From: Serilophus lunatus | Taxonomy: Eukaryota; Chordata; Aves; Passeriformes; Eurylaimidae | Assembly: GCA_013399895.1 (NCBI GenBank) | Contig: VXBA01001649.1 | Span: 518,180-582,179, forward strand | Length of the DNA: 64,000 nucleotides | Direction: 5' to 3' | Shown here: in pieces, positions 26,236 through 39,800 of the stretch | Layout: each line of letters starts with the position of its first letter | Numbering within the stretch: position 1 is the first letter of the stretch | Notes under the pieces: generated by a model | Databases searched by the model: none | What the model saw: the letters and a program-made list of their open reading frames with translations, nothing else | Told to the model about the DNA's origin: nothing | Program-made: the position numbers and the translations under genes

Positions 26236-29200
26236 TTGCACAGTACATCATAAATAATAATTTTATTCTTTTGTATTCCTCTTCTGTCTCACAATAGATA
26301 TTGAAATCTGGATATCACAATCTGTGATCACAGACAATATTCCAATATTACTTTTCATTTAGAGGATCGGGGAAAAAAGGTGGGGGTTTGTAGATTTCAC
26401 TTAAATACGGGTTAAAGTAAGTGAAATGTGGAGTCGTACTATGTACACAAATGCATTGCAGAAAATATACCCCTGTAGAATATTTTTCTGTTAACGTTGT
26501 TGAGATAAAAAACACATCTTCGATTGCCAATTTCCATTTAAACGCTGCCAGGGAGATATTTCCATTCTTTAAGTTGCACTGCCCTCTGGGGGAGAGGATC
26601 TTCATCTGTAGTTCCGTGCCCATGTTTCACGAACAAAAGCCTTCCACAGTTTTCTCCTTCAGTTTGAACATTTTTCTTCCTTCAGTGTTATGCTGATACT
26701 TGATATGATTTTGGCCTTGTATAGAAAGATGAGAGACGCATGGTTTATTTGCCTTTTTATTCCCTTACAGGTTGTCTTTCCTTTGTGTGTGCTTCTAAAT
26801 CTTGTTTGGGAAGGTCTGGAAGTGCTTCTATATCTGTCTGAGATTGGTGGATGTAATATATTCTATCCATGGCGAGAGGTCTGATGCTGCAGTACTGTAA
26901 TGCTGATTGCTTTCAAAGCAGTTCCCTAGGTCCCAGAGAAACATGCTCACGGCTTCTGCACAACTGGAGTGGGACAGAAAACATGTCAGGGTCAACTTTG
27001 TTCACAAAATGTTTTAGCTTCTGCTTCTGCAGCGCACATTCCTAATAAATACACGGGCACTTCCTTACTATATGGAGAACTTCTGGGCTTAAGGTGGACA
27101 TGCTACACACATGGTCACCATACATATAGCCAGTGTTTCCTGCAAGTCACAGGGTTTATTCTGTGTTTGTCAGGCAGTGTAGTGTTTCCATTGTGTTCCC
27201 AGCATTGTACCTGCTTGTTCCTCCAAGCGACAAATGCAATGAAGGGTAACTCCCTCAGTGTGAGACAGGCAGGCTACGTGTCCACCTCCCACCCGGGGCA
27301 ATTCGAAGGATTCTCCCTCTCATGCTGTTTACTAGTGTGTTGAATGACTAAAAGAAAACTATAGACTTAGAAAAACCTTGCCTAAAGAATAAGCCTGTTT
27401 AGTGTATTTTGTTCTGTCCAGTCCTTCCTCTCAGTGGCCTGAGGTCACAAACTCAAGAGACAAAATGGTTACCAGGGCTTTTCTGCTGGAGGTTAAAGCA
27501 CGTGTAGCTATGTTTGGGATCCCCCAGAATGCAGCTCTGGGCTCTCTGCAGATCTCGTGTTCACTGAAGATGCTGATGGAAGTTGCTTGTGCAGACCGTG
27601 GAACTGATAGGTGATCTCTAGTCTGGAAAAATCATCATTTTTCAACAAACAGCTGACAAAAGAACAGGTTTTAATAAGAAGCTCCCTAATATAAGCAAGG
27701 GAGAAAAAAGATATTTCTGCTATTTGAGTCCTGTTATTTTCTGGGAAAACAAAATAATTCAGAGAGCTAGTCAAATAATGGACAATTGTGATTCTCTTAT
27801 CCATACAAACTCAAACGGGTCTCAGGGAAGCTGGATATCACACTGGGGAAGCCATCTGGGACAGGTATCTGAGTATGATGAATTCCTCCTGCCCTCAAAC
27901 TAAGTAAAACTGACTCGCTGCAATGCAAGAAAAGACCTAGCAATGCTGCAAGAGGCTTGAAAATGGAATAAATTCCAGAAGAGAAATTCTTGTAGCAGAT
28001 CTTTTCTCTTTTACAATTTCTTGGAAAAAATGTGTGATGAAGGAGGAGCAGGACTTGGTTCAGTGAAGTGTGTGTAATGCTTCAGTATCTTTCCACAGTA
28101 GATGCTCCAAATGAGACTGTAGAAATAATGACTGAATGATTTTATTTAATATTTAGAAAAAAAGAGATCAGGTTGGTATGGACAGAAATAGTCTGCTGTG
28201 GCTATCAGAAGTTCTTGTAAGGAACAAGAGCTCACTGTGAAGATTGCAGGGATATTGAAGCAGAAAAAAAATCAGTAACTAATGAAAACTAATCTTTGGA
28301 GGAGATTAAGGGCTTCACAAAGGAAAGGGAATGGAGATTATGAATTCATCAGATGAAGCAAGCCACAGTGTTAGCTGTGAGCTGATGTTGAGCCTCCAGG
28401 ACCTTCTGGTATTATGGTGGTATTATGTAGAGGATGAACACACCACACTTCATGGGCTCAAATTAGGGCAAAATCAAAGGTGAACATTAAGAATTACTGT
28501 TGAAGATCTACTAGCCAAATTAAAGGGACTCCAAAATTTTTCCCCACTCCCTTCTCTCTCATTGCCCTTCCAAGGAGACACAGGATGCAGGAGGATCAAA
28601 TACTAGTTCACTGCCAATCACAGTCTCATGCCTCAGTGGCAGGGAGCAGGACAGAGGAAATAGGATTGCCTTTAAACTCAATTATAAATTATAGATTTAG
28701 CAACATCCATAGATAAATCCAATCTGAGCTGAAGTTCAACATGTAATACGGTAACTACTGCATGTAAATAAGAAGGGAAACTTGTGAGAGACAAAACCAT
28801 TCTTAATTTGTAAAATGTTTGTAAATGTTCTGCCTCATACTGCTAAGTGTTTCTTTTAAAAAATTCAGTTTCTTTATGTATCTTTCGTAAGTACCTGCTT
28901 TTGAATATTACGAAACATTTGACAAAATAAAGGGTTGTATTTTTCAGCTGAGACAATATTATTATAATGTCTATGTTATTAAAATGTACATTTTCTGTTC
29001 CTTGATTGTCTTATTATTTTTTAAAGATTTTTGAAGAATAATTTTTCCTTTAGTGCTGTTTTCTTCCTCCTTTTTTTTTTTGGCTGTGTTCATCTACGCA
29101 GCACCACCAGAAGACCCTGCAAGCTCAGTGCTATAGGTACTTGTAAAAAACCTAGTCCCTAATATGATATGATGCAGTTAAAACTTTAGATGGTTTTTAT

Positions 29201-29925
29201 GGGTTGAAGCCTTCTGGTTAGTATAGGGCAAGTAAGGGAGAGTACAGCCATCCTGCTCCAGTCCATTAGCCGAATTTGGAAGGTGCTGGGAGCATGATAC
29301 ACTGGTCCAGGCAGCATCTTTCTGGAACTCCCTAGCTTAGGTACGTGTGGGGAGGCAACGAAGAAGCACAGGCCAACTCTTAACCACCTTGTGTCCTAAC
29401 ATACCAATGTGTGGCCAAAACGTGACAGTGGCACAGGCAGCCACAGCCAGGCAGCCACCTGCCTTCCCAGAGGATGCTGAAGGCCTGTGACCAGGCTGGT
29501 CAGATTTGTTAAGCAGTGTGCAACAAGCCAATAATTGCACACTCGAAGGAGACACTGATCAGTTATTTCAGAGTTTCAAGCATGGTTGCTTTGTGGTGTT
29601 TCAGAAATCAAACATGCCCTTCTGGACTTTCCACACCATTGTTTACATACAGAAATTCAGAGTTAGTAACTTTCCAGGTATAGCCCCCCTACAGTGACTA
29701 GTAAATTTCTGTACGAGCTACATAACCCCAGCGAACCTCTATGCATGCTCAGGGGAAGGGTCTATACCTGAGCAGGAGTCTTTTTGATCAGTAGGTGTGA
29801 TTTTTAGGATGATAATGAACATGGTTTAGCTATAGGATACATGGACCTTGAGTATTTTGCCAAGTTAGCAATGTATACATAGACGTGGATCGACATCTTG
29901 AATGACCACATCCTTAAAGTTTGTT

Positions 29926-30054
29926 AGTTCCCCGATGTTCTTGACTAAGGGATGCTAACTGTTCTAGACATACACCACCTGCATTTACTTCGTCCACAGT
30001 TGCCAGTAACAAGCTTTACGCTTCAGTTCCCGGGTGCCCTTGACTAAGGGATGC
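29926..30054. repeat. Direct repeat of about 30 bp, copies about 99 bp apart
   Basis: The 16-base core CTTGACTAAGGGATGC occurs at 29940-29955 and again at 30039-30054. In both copies it is preceded by AGTTCCC-like sequence, giving about 30 similar bases. It lies immediately upstream of the SERINC1 CpG island. It could be a small duplication or paired binding sites. Nothing in it identifies a known factor with confidence. Confidence 0.8.
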
Positions 30055-30089
30055 CTGCTGCTGCCCGTCCCACTGGTCAGGTCTCCCTG

Positions 30090-30830
30090 ATTCGGCTTGA
30101 AAGCGTGCAAGGATGTAAGACCAAGGAGCACCCCAGCTTCACACGCCGCCTGCCACCCCCCGCCCCCAGTCCCCGGCCTGGGCCGGGCGCCCGGCCTCCT
30201 CCCGCCTGGAAGTGACGCTGCCGCTGCCGTCAGAGCGGCGGAAGCGCCGCTGGGAGCCGTAAACAAGGGAGCCGCGGCCGAGGCGCTTCCATCTTGGAGG
30301 AGCCCGAGCCGGAGCCCGTCGGGGACCATGGGCGGCGTCCTGGGCCTCTGCTCCATGGCGAGCTGGGTAAGGCGGGCGCGGGCGGCCCTGGGCCCCCTCC
30401 CTCCCTCCCTTCCCGTCGCATCCTCGGAGCCGGCGCCCGGTGCTCCCCCCCACCCCCGCTTCCCACTCCCTGCCCTCTGCGCTTCCCTCCGCACCCGCGC
30501 CCGTGTCTCCCCGGGGAGGCGGTGGCGCTGCCATCCCTCCTCCTGCGGCGCGGGCAGGCTGCGGGACCCCCCCACGCCCGCCCCGCATCCCGGCGGGCGC
30601 TGCCCCTGCTCCTCCCGGCCCGGCGGGATGGAAGGGGCGGGCCCTGCCGTGGTTCCCCCATCTCGGGCTCCTTCGGGGGTCTCCAGGGGCCCGCCGGGGT
30701 CGGTTCGCCGTGGCCGTGGGGCGCTTCGTGCTGGCCGAGGCAGGGCGGCCCGTCGCGGTGCTGGGCGCCCTTGGTCCGCGTTACTGCCCGGGAGGGGTTA
30801 CGGTCTCCACTAAAATCCCCTCTCCCCGAA
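30090..30830. promoter_or_regulatory. CpG-island promoter of SERINC1, likely shared with divergent PKIB
   Basis: The stretch is very rich in GC and CpG and surrounds SERINC1 exon 1. Visible elements are a GGAAGTGACG (ETS plus CRE-like half site) at 30209-30218 and CCATCTTGG, which resembles a YY1 site, at 30289-30297, just upstream of the start codon at 30328. There is no TATA box, as expected of a housekeeping promoter. In mammals the PKIB first exon lies next to this promoter on the other strand, so a bidirectional role is likely. No convincing - strand first exon could be fixed from sequence. Confidence 0.8.
30328..30366 (+). CDS. SERINC1: SERINC1 coding exon 1
   Basis: 13 codons from ATG to TGG, then donor GTAAGG. 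The intron phase is 0. Intron 1 is 5.6 kb and holds an inverted CR1 piece at 34150-34375. Confidence 0.95.
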
Positions 30831-33800
30831 TCTGTGAAGGAGTCAGAGGCTTTCTAAATGATTTGGACTCGAGCGTTTCTGTCGGGAAAATCAGGACTTG
30901 CGTTTCCCTGATTCCAATACCCGCGTTTAATTCATCTTTATTTTCTTTGTCTTGAGCAGCTCCACCCTTTGTAGCATCTTTGTTTTACCCAGACCTCGTT
31001 TTCTCACGGCACCACCGTGCTGAGCGTCGCCAGGTAGTTTTAATTAATGGGAAACAGTGATTTCAGATGGCAGTAGGCAGGAAAGCAAAGAAGTTGGTAA
31101 AGAGTCCTTACCTGAGGCGTTACCCTTTTATCCAAAAGTGATGATACATCTTTCCAACTTTAGTCCCTACCTATATAGACGCAGTGAGGTGAACTGTGAG
31201 TTTGTAGACATTTGTCTTAAAAATGCCAGTGGGATTGTGGAAATCTGAATTTTCCATACCCAAAATACTGTACCAGACATAGATTAAATTAGATTACCTA
31301 TATTTAAACAGTTCATACACGCATTTTAGTGATGTAACAATACCTCATATTTATCCAAGCTCCTATTTTTTGTGTGATCAGAACATATGGGCTTTGGCTC
31401 CCTTGATACAGAGTGATGTTTAATTAAGAGAGATGATATGTAATTCCTTAATCTCATGTACAAATTATATGAAATGACCCTAGAATTGCTCTGTGAGCTG
31501 ACTTTCCAGGCTGGTACATATATGCATACAAGTAATCAACCAGAACACTGATAATACCCTGCTAACACAGGTCTTAATGTTCCTGTTCCTCCCATTAACA
31601 TTTGGAGCACTACTTAATGGTTTAGCCAGTTAGACTTTTAATTAGTAGCTGAATCTAGTTAACATTTATTTTTTTAAATTATTGTCAAATACTTAGTGAC
31701 AATGTGACTATGGGCTTTAGTTCAAATACTTGACTTAATATAGTGCATTTTCAGGTTCCTAAACAGCCTTTCTGACAACTGGCTGGTGTTTGTAGTGCAT
31801 GAACCACTGTGTAGTTGCTCTTGAGTGTTTGCTCAAGAGAAATTCAGCTGAAAGCCTGTTAGATAAAATGACTTGCATAAGAACACAGTCTTAATTAAGT
31901 CTGATTTACTGTGAGTATCCAACCCCTATCCCTTCCTTTAAAGTACCCCTAGAAATCAGGATGACTTTTTGTTGGGTTTATTTTTGCTTTCCCCTGATGG
32001 CTTTAAAGTGTTAATTTTCTTTCCACATTTAAAACCACAGCTAATCAGCACTTAAAGCCTATATGATGGTTCTCAATAGGAGAAATCTGTCTGTGCTGGG
32101 TCTCTGAGGGTATGCCAGTACAAACGCTGTGGCTCTGAGACGGAAACGAACTGTGAGGGTTGAAGGAGCAGCTGAACCACATACAGTGGAGTTTGTGCCA
32201 GTGCATCCTGTGCCATGGCCAGGAAAACTTTTTCCTGTGAGGGTGCCGTTAGCTCTATTGCTCTGCAGGGCCCCACATTGTGCCGTGCAGAGCTGCCCTG
32301 TGTAACTCCTCAGCATCAGGCCTCATGCCATACTTGTGTCTTCTGGATTTTTGGTGGTGTGTTGTGGCTGATTTATAGCTCTGCCCTCCTGTGTGCTGGT
32401 CAGGCAGAGTCACTTTAGTGTTCTAAAGAGCAAAGGTGAGCTTGTCAGAGGTGGGGGGGGTGAGATGGGAGCAAAGGCATAAGAGCACTGTCATGTCACC
32501 AAAGGTCTTCTGATCCTGATGACCTAGATTGGTCAGGCAGTGCCACTTTCCCTCTGCTGCATCTTGCCTCTGTTTAACTGTGCTCTGAAATAGCTGAGCT
32601 GCTGTTTTGCTCATTTTTATGTTCTCTGTCAAGGCCAAGATCTTGATTGGTTCAGTGCCTTTAAGCATTAGAGTAGGGATGATGTAGCTAAAACCTGACT
32701 AGGCCCAGCAAGGGCTTAATGTTTTTGCCAATACTTAATTCCGTATATAATCATTCAGTCATTACTCTAGTAGGAAGATTATGTTTGATATTAAAAACTT
32801 GTTCTGTGTCCATTGGGGCAGTAACATTTGACTTTCAGTGTTTTTTGGGGTTTTCTTTTTCCTCTCTCCTGCAATAGTCACCTTGTTACGTGTTCCTCAT
32901 GCAATTTCCCTAGGGAATGAAGTGACTAGTTTAGCAGGCATGAGTTAACTCCTCTGCCCGGCTGGCTGCTCCCAGAACAGGTGTGTGCATTGTCTTTTCT
33001 TATTTTGCCTTGGTAAACACCAAGCTGCTCATTTTTCTCAAAAATGTACAAGGGATAGGAGTTGGTAGGTACAAAAGTTTCTGGAGGGCAATAGATTTTA
33101 TGCAGTTGAGACTTTGCAACTGTTGTTTAAGCTTCCTTATGAAAACAAACAGAAAGCTAACCATGGAGTAACATTTTGTCTGTGTGTATGACTAAGCTGA
33201 GTCTCACCTGGCCAGTTAAGCTTTGATCTGCATGGTAGTATCTTACTGTTTGTACTGTTGTGTATTTTTGTAGGAGATGTACTTCATTTTAGGAAGAAAG
33301 TGTCACAAACTCTCTTTGTCTCATCTGCTGGCGGATTGGATTCCATAGGCTGAATATTCTTTGCTTTCTGTTCTTTTTGAAGACTGTAACTTGCTAGAAG
33401 TGGTTTTGCTGTAATTTTTTGTTGGAACGGGATATCATTTTGTTGGAATGGTATATATTTTATTCTCCTTTGCCAAAGAAAGAGGGATTTGGACTGTAAC
33501 GTGATTCCTTGTAGAAGTGGCTGACTTGTATAAATAGTATCAGTTATCAATAGCTGTCTTGTTCAGAGGTGTGCATTATCACAGCTTGGAAGCATGAGCT
33601 GTTTGGGGACAAAGCTTTGGGAGCCAAGTTTTAAAAGCTGGTGCAGGAGCTCGGACATGAAAACGAGGTCTATTGCCTCTCCTGAGGTGCGTTTTTTCCA
33701 AGTGAGGTGGCGACAGTCACTTTTTTTTCAGCTACTGCAAACATCCGTTGTCTCTAGAAACACGAGTTCCTCTGTCTTCCCCTTGAGGCACTCAGGAGCA

Positions 33801-36800
33801 AGCTGCTTGAATTATTTAGGTATTTAACAAATAATTTAACCCTGGAATTCACCAGAGAAGTTACTTTTTTAAAAGGTGTTCTTTTCACCAAATTTTCTGC
33901 AGCAGATGAACCTAGGCATATATTCTAATCTGCCAAACTCAGCTTTTTATTCAACAGTATCTTTGGAAATATTAATGCAGACAAAATTAATTCAATAAAG
34001 TCGCTTATGGAACAGAAATATTCTTTGTTAGAAAGTCAGCTTGTGTGTGTAGGAAATAGCATAATACAATAATACTATGAAATTCTGAAGCATTCTGAGC
34101 CAATATTTCCCATCCATTCCCTGCTTACTAAGCATAGATGCCCCTAGTGTAGTTGCTTGCAGTCACAGAACAGCCTCAAAGGGTCACCTGGTCCATCTTT
34201 CATGGAAAAGGAGGCCTTGATGGGATGATCTAGTGCCCTGTCCAGTCTCATCTTGAAAACCACCAGTGGTGGAGACTGTACTACATCCTTGTGGAGGTTG
34301 TCACTGTGATCAGCTATTCTCACTGTAAACAGTTTCTTGATTATATTGAGATGAAACATCCTGTAATGGACACCTTCATATTATTTGTGCTATAATGATA
34401 GCATGGGGGAGGTGAAAAAGGGCAATATAACAGCTTTTACATCCTGAAATAGTTACAATGAGAATCTACCTCGTTTCACTGTTTTAGCAGGACAAATTTC
34501 ATAGTGAAGCTTGCTAATTTAAAAATGATTCTGTAGCATAGTGAAGTGAAAATTCTTGGCTCCTTCACCTTCAGGAAAGAACACAAGTACAAAAAAGAAT
34601 ACAAGGAAATTATTTCAAAGACCCAAGTTTGTGGGTCCAGTGTGTGGGTTGAACATTGAACTTGTAAGAGCAGATAATCAACCTTTACCCAAGGGCTTTT
34701 CAGGAAGCTGCCAAGACTGTTGTGGCAGTCTGTCTGCTTTTCCCTGGGGCCTTTCCGGTCGCAGCAGACTGCTGGCATTTTTGTTTGTCCTGTGACTGAA
34801 AGCACTCTTTGTGACACGTGCCAGTCTTCCTGGATGACTGATGTGCCCTGGTCATGTGGCCGTGTAAGTAGCCCCGTCCTTATGTGACTGATGGGATGTC
34901 ATTCATGCAGTGATGGACACCTGTGGCTTTTTTTGTGGCCCTGGGAGTGTGCTGGGGGAGAAGCTGGGTTTCAGGGCTATTCTATATTTTTGTCAGAAGT
35001 AGCACAGTCTGCTGTAGCTCAGACAGGCCAGCGCTCGCACGTTTGGATTGTACCTTTCCTCTTTTGCCTAATGTTTGGCTAACTTGTGGGACCTTACCTT
35101 TTTTTTTTCTTCTCAAACTGTCACTCAGCAACTGTCAGAGAATTGTTTCTTGCTCTTCAACTCTTCCCTAGTTAAATATCGTTATCTGCTGCCTTTCTTT
35201 CTTCCCAGAATTTTCCATTTAAGAATTAGACACAGGTAACATTTGCCCTGTTTTTTTCCCCTCCTTGTAGTATGATAACTGTACAGCATTCCCATTCACT
35301 TTTGCCATTGATACTTGGTTTCAATAACACGTTCTGCTTATTTGCTCTGTCCTTGCCTTTTGTAACTTTTACATTGCATAAGTTAATTTTACAAGCTAAC
35401 AGAATTATGTGACAGGTGAGTAGCTGCTGAAATGATAGATTACATAATAATTTGTGATCTAAGCTTTGGGGTATTTTTACCTACTTTTTGTGCTGTGGGC
35501 ATGCTTGTGGCCCCAATGAGGATTGTGCCCCAACTCTGGCAGGTGCTGGAAGTGTACCTTCATGAAGTTGTGCTCAGATTTTTTTTTTTTCCTATGTTGT
35601 ATTGGTTTAATCTCTGCAGCTGTGGAAGGGAGGATGCAGTTGCTAACTAAAAGCAATCCTTGCATGCCATTTAGCTGAAATGAAATGAAATAAAATTCAA
35701 GAGAACAAGTGAGCCTGAATCCAGTCTTTATTTCCTCTCAATGGATAAGTGATTCCTTTTGACATAGCACTGATTTCATGGTGCAGTGGCTCAGCCTGAG
35801 CTGGTGGTGGGCTGCATACGATGAGTCATGTGCCATCATAACTTCTGATGATCTACACAGCCTGATTAAATGTTGAAATCTAGCAATGCAAAACTTTTTA
35901 AGTGATTTGTGTTCTGTCTCTCTCTCTCTCAGATACCTTGCCTGTGTGGAAGTGCCCCGTGCCTGCTGTGCCGATGCTGCCCCAGTGGAAACAACTCCAC
36001 CATAACTCGGCTGATTTATGCCTTCTTTTTACTTCTTGGCGTCAGCGTTGCCTGTGTGATGTTAATACCAGGCATGGAAGAGCAGCTGAAGAAGGTCAGG
36101 TTACTTTATTGCTCACATACTTGGTAGAACAGGTGTCACAGATAATAGTAATTGACATCTTGAAAGCCTGGATTTTATTTGGAAACATGTAATTTTGCTG
36201 CCACGTGTGCTTTGCAGTCACCATTAATGGGGTTGTAGATCAAATAAACAAAAAACTTGTGGGAAAATCACTTTATAGACAAAAAGAATTATTTTGAGGT
36301 AAAGTTGCACCTCTTTTTTAATAGCTCAGAAAAAATAAAATCTTGTATCAGACGAGAAAATGTAATTTGTTTATGTGTAGTTTCAAATTATGTATTACGG
36401 AGATGCTTATATTTGTGGCACTTGATTGATTTTGATTGCAGTTAAAAGAAAAAAAAATCACAATCTAAGATGCCTTTTAGTTTCATTGTGCCATACTTGT
36501 TAAAGTTTTATTTTAAAGTCTGTAATGCATAACAAAGATTTTTGTCATTAGTGATAGTAGTGTATTTTTCACTCAGGAAATTAGGAAGTGCATTTTCTTA
36601 GTTACATGAAGATGTGATAATGCATGTAAAATTAGAGATCATTTGAGTTGTGGTAGAGCTTATATGTTCACTGAACTTGAGTTACATGTACTTCTGTTAG
36701 TCTTGGGGTTTTTTCTTTTTTTTTTTTGTTAGTCTTTAGTTTTTTTCAGTGGATAATAACTTTGGTTAGGNNNNNNNNNNNNNNNNNNNNNNNNNNTTCT

Positions 36801-39800
36801 GCCTCCCCCCCCCCCCCAAATGATTCATCTGCAAATGTTTAATTCAGTGTGGTATAACAATCACATCAGAGCTTCAGTGAGAGCCATGTTAGTCACCTAG
36901 GAAAGAAAATTATAGCCTGCTGGAGTATGGTTTGACTTTTAAAAGATGTTGGTTATGTCCTGGTAGTGACTGGAAAGAATGTTCTCAGCTGTTTTATATG
37001 GTGGTCACAGATACACTCAGTTGATGATGATGTTACATTTTTTGGGAGAGGCTGTGTCTGTTTTACAGGGATGTGAGCAGGCTGCTGCCTCCTAGCTATG
37101 TCATAAGCCTGATAGTCACTGTCAAGTCAAATCTACCACTTCCCAGATCTATTATTTATCTCTTGATTCAGATCAACAAGTAAAAAGTGCATTTCTTTGA
37201 GAGGTTCTAAAATTGCTAATAACATAAAACCCTCTTCTGTTAACGAGATCCCTGTCCCATTCCTGGAAACATTCAAGGTCAAGTTGGATGAGGCTCCAAG
37301 TAACTCGACTGAGTTGAAAATGTCCCTGCCCATGGTAGGGACAAGGAGATCTTTAAGGGTCCCTTCCAACCTAAACCATTTTATGATAAGATTTATTTTT
37401 GGTTTTATTTAGAATTTGCCTATGCAGGATCTTTTTCCTTGAATGTGTTTGATATTCCAGTTGCACTGTGACTAACGATGGAGTTTCTCAGTGTCATATT
37501 TTCTAACAATGCTAATAGTTGGATAACATTACATTGCTAATGAACTGCATATTGGCAATTTACTAGTGTACATTTACTCACAGGAGGTCTTCCAAAGATC
37601 CCTGAAGTATCTTGTGTTTATCACAGATTCCTGGATTTTGTGATGGAGGGATGGGATCAAGTATTCCCGGTGTGCAGGGTCACGTGAATTGCGACGTACT
37701 CGTTGGCTACAAAGCCGTGTACCGCGTGTGCTTTGGCATGGCCATGTTTTTCCTCCTCTTCTCCTTACTGATGATCAAGGTGAAGAGCAGCAACGACCCA
37801 AGAGCATCGGTGCACAATGGGTAAGGTGCAGCAGTGAGAACTGAGATGAGTTAGTGGTTCATTTTTGTAAGAGGAAAAGATAGAGGCGGCTCGTTGCTTT
37901 TCTGAGTCTGAACTGATTAATCTGTCCAGAGGTTTGCCAAGAGTAGAAATTCTGCGTTTCTCCAAAGATGAGAAATTCAGAGATGAATTATGGCACTAAG
38001 TTTCATTCCACTGAGATTTTTTTTAACACCTAGGTTAAAAAGCCTCTTTATCCTCTAGGAATTCTGTTCCTCTTAACTTTGAAGTTAAGTTCTCTTTTCT
38101 GAAGAGTTGTGTTTTAAAAGTTATGACAGTTAAACATATATGTCTACATATATTTTATACATCTATCTTTTCTCTTTCTGCTACCTTTTTTTCAGTCTCC
38201 TCTGCATAAAGAAATGAGTTATATATTTAGCTGTCCAGTAAAGTTTCTTTAGTATTTCATTTCAGTTAGAATTATCAGATGGAAGACTATAATGGGATTT
38301 TAGCTTGTGGGTTGACACAAGTGATAGTTTTCATCCAGGCTCTGTCTTTGTGTAATGTAGCTTTTTGAACCAAGGAAATGTAAATATTTGTAAGAGGGCA
38401 TGACACTGAAAAGCCTAAAACCATTTATGGTGCCTGGTCTTGGTGGTCACAGTGATTGCTTAAACTACTGCTTTTCCAAGGTGACTATATGTAATGGAAG
38501 CTATGAACAGCTAAGCCATATAAAAATGATGAAGTAATTTTGTTTTATATTCAATATAGTAAGATTAAACATGTCTAACATAAAATGAGAAAAAAACCCC
38601 TTCAAATTATTTCTGTAGGGGAAAACAAGCCTGAGCAGAATATTGCTTTGCTTACATCTTTTGTTAGTTTCAGCCTAAAGAAAAAGAGACAGAATCTAGT
38701 GTTAAGATACATTGGCAGCAGTAACTTGGTTCAGCCTTGTCCACCTTACTTGGTTCAGGAGAACATGCTTGTTGCAAGCCAGAAAAAAAGTGGTTCAGGT
38801 ACATTCTATGTCAGTGCTTTGTGGGTTTTTTACAGGAAAAGACATCTTTTACATGATGTGGAATTTTTTTATCCAGAACTTTGCATCAGTGTTTGGGATT
38901 TGCAGTTGTGGTTTCCAGTACAAACTTTGGTACTTATTATGTAACCTGTATCAGTTTATTCTTGGTCAGTCTAGCATCAGCACTGGGATAAAAGGAAAAA
39001 TGATGTTAACTGTTACTGGTTAATTGTTTAATAACATTACTTCCAACACTTCTGTAATAACTGGTTGTTTCAATAAAATGTATTGCAGTTAGCTTTGTGA
39101 AAAGCTTTTTGGCTTTTGATTTTTGAAATCATGTGTATTTTCAGCAATACTTTGCAATGTAATGTCAGTGATTTGAAATATTCAGAATATTAGGTTTTTC
39201 CATCTATGTCTACTAACGTTCTCATTCTTGCATGGAAATTAAGCCTAGTAATGTGATCCAGTGTCAATGTTCACCTTCTCTGCTTTTATAACAGCTGTTA
39301 AAGGGGTTTCTTGGCTCAGGTTTATAATAGCAATAGAAAAAATCTGTTATAATGTATTTACAGGGTAGTTGTTGGCTTGCACAGACTGCATAGCAGCTGT
39401 AGGTGTTACTTCAGATGAGTATTGTTTTTGGTTGTCTAGCAAATTAAGGGTAGAGTGTTAAGATCCCTTAATAAAGCCTGGAATTAGAGATTAAATACAT
39501 ACAAAATTGAATCTGTTTTCATTTTTATAATTGAGAATGACATTCATTTTTTAAAAAAAAATTCCCTATGTAGATTCAAAAACTAATTTTAGTAGGGTGT
39601 GTATTGCACCATAAATGTTACAACTTAATTCAGCATTCAAACTGGGTTTAATTACTTCTCTATATCCTAGGGAATTAGTTAATTTTTTCCAATATTCTAC
39701 ACTTCTGTCATCTCACATAGTTCCTCTCCACACAATTGGAACTTGTTCCTCTGGTCTCTGTGACTTGATTGTAAGAGCCAGCCGGAGAGATTAAACTTGT

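Larger units (their letters stand above)
25109..30090. other. Noncoding stretch upstream of SERINC1
   Basis: No gene could be supported. A 25-bp near-tandem copy of an ATTTAATTTCTGATATTTCT-type unit sits near 26190-26235. The block 26340-26690 looks less decayed than its surroundings, with several retained CpGs and an even composition. It could be a conserved noncoding element, which needs an alignment to show. A direct repeat of about 30 bp lies at 29926-30054 just before the SERINC1 promoter. PKIB transcripts from the shared promoter would cross this region on the - strand. Confidence 0.45.

Noticed and set aside
1..30000. Search by eye for PKIB coding exons (pseudosubstrate block RRNALPDI) on the - strand
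   Set aside because: No matching segment was found, so PKIB is mentioned only as the expected neighbour.
29985..30955. Long open frames around the SERINC1 start, such as + strand 30097-30813
   Set aside because: They are artefacts of the GC-rich promoter. The real SERINC1 frame leaves by splicing at 30366.
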